In this document: positions 23,132 to 23,902 of the stretch, piece after piece
Numbering within the stretch: the stretch's first letter is position 1
Layout: each line of letters opens with the position of its first letter
DNA from: DAIRUQ01 sp036803245
GTDB lineage: Bacteria > Chloroflexota > Anaerolineae > UBA1429
Reading direction: 5' to 3'
NCBI GenBank assembly: GCA_036803245.1
Contig: DAIRUQ010000044.1
Coordinates: 1-23,902, forward strand
Length of the DNA stretch: 23,902 bases
Program-made: the position numbers and the translations under genes
Notes under the pieces: generated by a model
What the model saw: only the letters and a program-made list of their open reading frames with translations
Databases searched by the model: none
Told to the model about the DNA's origin: nothing

Positions 23132-23902
23132 ATGGCACCCTATCGCGTTGGCATCATCGGCTGTGGACGCAAGCCTGACAAGCCAGGCCCTACCGGTTAC
23201 GGCATGGGCCACGCCCACGCCCTCGGCTACGCAGCTTCGCCGGACGCCGCCATCGTGGCGTTGGCGGATATTGTCTTGGAGAACGCGGAGGCGTTTCGGG
23301 AACAGCACGGTGGCGATGCCATCTACCAGGACTATGGCGAGATGCTGGCACGGGAGGATCTCGACATTGTCAGCATTACCACCTGGCCGCACCTGCACGC
23401 CGACATGGTGGTGGCTGCGGCCGAGGCCGGCGTCAAGGCCGTGCATTGCGAAAAGCCCATGGCGCTAACCTTTGGTGACGCCAAGCGCATGGTCGCGGCT
23501 TGCGAGGCCAACGGCGTGCAGCTCACCTATAACCACCAGCGACGCTTTGCGCCCGTGTTTCAGACCGCGCGCCGTTTGGTGGATGAGGCCGCCATCGGCC
23601 AGGTGCAGGTCATACATGGCGTCTGCGCCAACCTCTTTGACTGGGGCACGCATTGGTTCGATATGATCAACTATCTGAACAACGAGTGCGACGTCGCGTG
23701 GGTGCTGGGGCAGGTGGATCTGCGCGGGAGCCACCGGGTCTTTGGTGCGCCGATCGAGGGACAGGGTCTATCCTACTATGCCTACCAGAACGGCGTGTAT
23801 GGCATGCTCACCACGGGCTATGGCATGCCTTCAGGCGGATGGATCGAACTGACGGGCAGCGAGGGCCGCATCGAGATCGGCCGCGATGCCGGCCACCCGC
23901 TG
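23132..23902 (+). CDS. Gfo/Idh/MocA-family oxidoreductase, 3'-truncated by window edge
   Basis: NAD(P)-dependent sugar or cyclitol dehydrogenase family; 257 codons are visible and the frame runs off the window (family members are usually 330-400 aa). The N-terminal Rossmann fold starts YRVGIIGCG (4-12). The glycine loop is then stretched by KPDKPGPTGYGM before GHAHALGY. SITTWPHLHADMV (81-93) and CEKPMALT (106-113), with the catalytic-dyad Lys108, are standard. NHQRRFAPVF (134-143) and DWGTHWFDMINYL (170-182) hold D170, H174 and D177, the usual catalytic and substrate-binding positions in the C-terminal beta-sheet domain. ATG 23132 is preceded by AAGGGGGA. The gene is divergent from the kinase gene and probably belongs to the same catabolic theme. 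The C-terminus and substrate are unknown. Confidence 0.88.
   Translation, partial: MAPYRVGIIGCGRKPDKPGPTGYGMGHAHALGYAASPDAAIVALADIVLENAEAFREQHGGDAIYQDYGEMLAREDLDIVSITTWPHLHADMVVAAAEAGVKAVHCEKPMALTFGDAKRMVAACEANGVQLTYNHQRRFAPVFQTARRLVDEAAIGQVQVIHGVCANLFDWGTHWFDMINYLNNECDVAWVLGQVDLRGSHRVFGAPIEGQGLSYYAYQNGVYGMLTTGYGMPSGGWIELTGSEGRIEIGRDAGHPL

Noticed and set aside
1..23902. CRISPR arrays, tRNA or rRNA genes, transposases, attachment sites
   Set aside because: No regularly spaced repeats, cloverleaf-like segments, ribosomal signature or mobile-element protein motif was seen on either strand; long dispersed repeats cannot be excluded without a self-comparison.

Overview
The window is GC-rich bacterial DNA, densely coded on both strands, with short Shine-Dalgarno-led genes and many 1-8 nt gene overlaps. 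No rRNA, tRNA, CRISPR array, insertion sequence or phage gene is visible. The best guess for the source is a Chloroflexota-like bacterium (Anaerolineae/Caldilineae type). This rests on GT-C membrane enzymes with C-terminal beta-sandwich modules and TuaH-like glycosyltransferases that I associate with that phylum. It is an inference from memory, not a database result. No stretch longer than 300 bases lacks a gene; the largest gaps (about 100-150 bp) carry the candidate promoters and palindromes listed.

Layout. (1) 1-845: 3' part of a clan GH-A (GH5-like) glycoside hydrolase, cut off upstream of its NEP acid/base motif. (2) 914-1957, minus: a zinc alcohol/polyol dehydrogenase, divergent from the next block. 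(3) 2100-16017, plus: a surface- or exo-polysaccharide operon of the Wzx/Wzy type. In order it encodes a Wzz-like chain-length protein, a GT-C/DUF2142-like membrane protein with a tail built of two similar modules, UDP-GlcNAc 2-epimerase, a TuaH-like GT, a Wzx flippase, a second TuaH-like GT, a Wzy/WaaL-type polymerase or ligase, a GT2 rhamnosyltransferase-like enzyme, a hexapeptide O-acetyltransferase, a GT4, and a DUF1972 rhamnosyltransferase-like GT. The genes are closely packed, mostly with ATGA/GTGA/TGATG junctions. One strong sigma70-like promoter (TTGACA, 16 bp, TATACT) precedes the operon. (4) 16014-17933, minus: a second GT-C-like membrane protein whose stop codon is interleaved with that of the last operon gene in a single CTAG. 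(5) 18084-19094, plus: class I mannose-6-phosphate isomerase, divergent from (4). (6) 22995 down to 19116, minus: a uridine-kinase-like P-loop enzyme, a hairpin plus promoter, then a tight three-gene unit of MDR dehydrogenase, FAH-family hydrolase and amidohydrolase. (7) 23132 to the end, plus: 5' part of a Gfo/Idh/MocA oxidoreductase, divergent from the kinase gene.

How they fit together. Block 3 can assemble, O-acetylate, flip and polymerise a repeat unit that probably contains ManNAc and deoxyhexose or hexose residues. ManA and WecB supply precursors. The initiating polyprenyl-phosphate transferase, the Wze/Wzb tyrosine kinase/phosphatase pair and the dTDP-rhamnose genes are not in the window and must lie elsewhere or be replaced. 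Blocks 6 and 7 look like a small-molecule (sugar acid, lactone or cyclitol-like) catabolic module of unknown substrate. Two divergent intergenic regions, at about 2011 and 23061, carry palindromes that overlap or abut promoter -35 boxes. They are candidate operators, although no regulator gene is present in the window.
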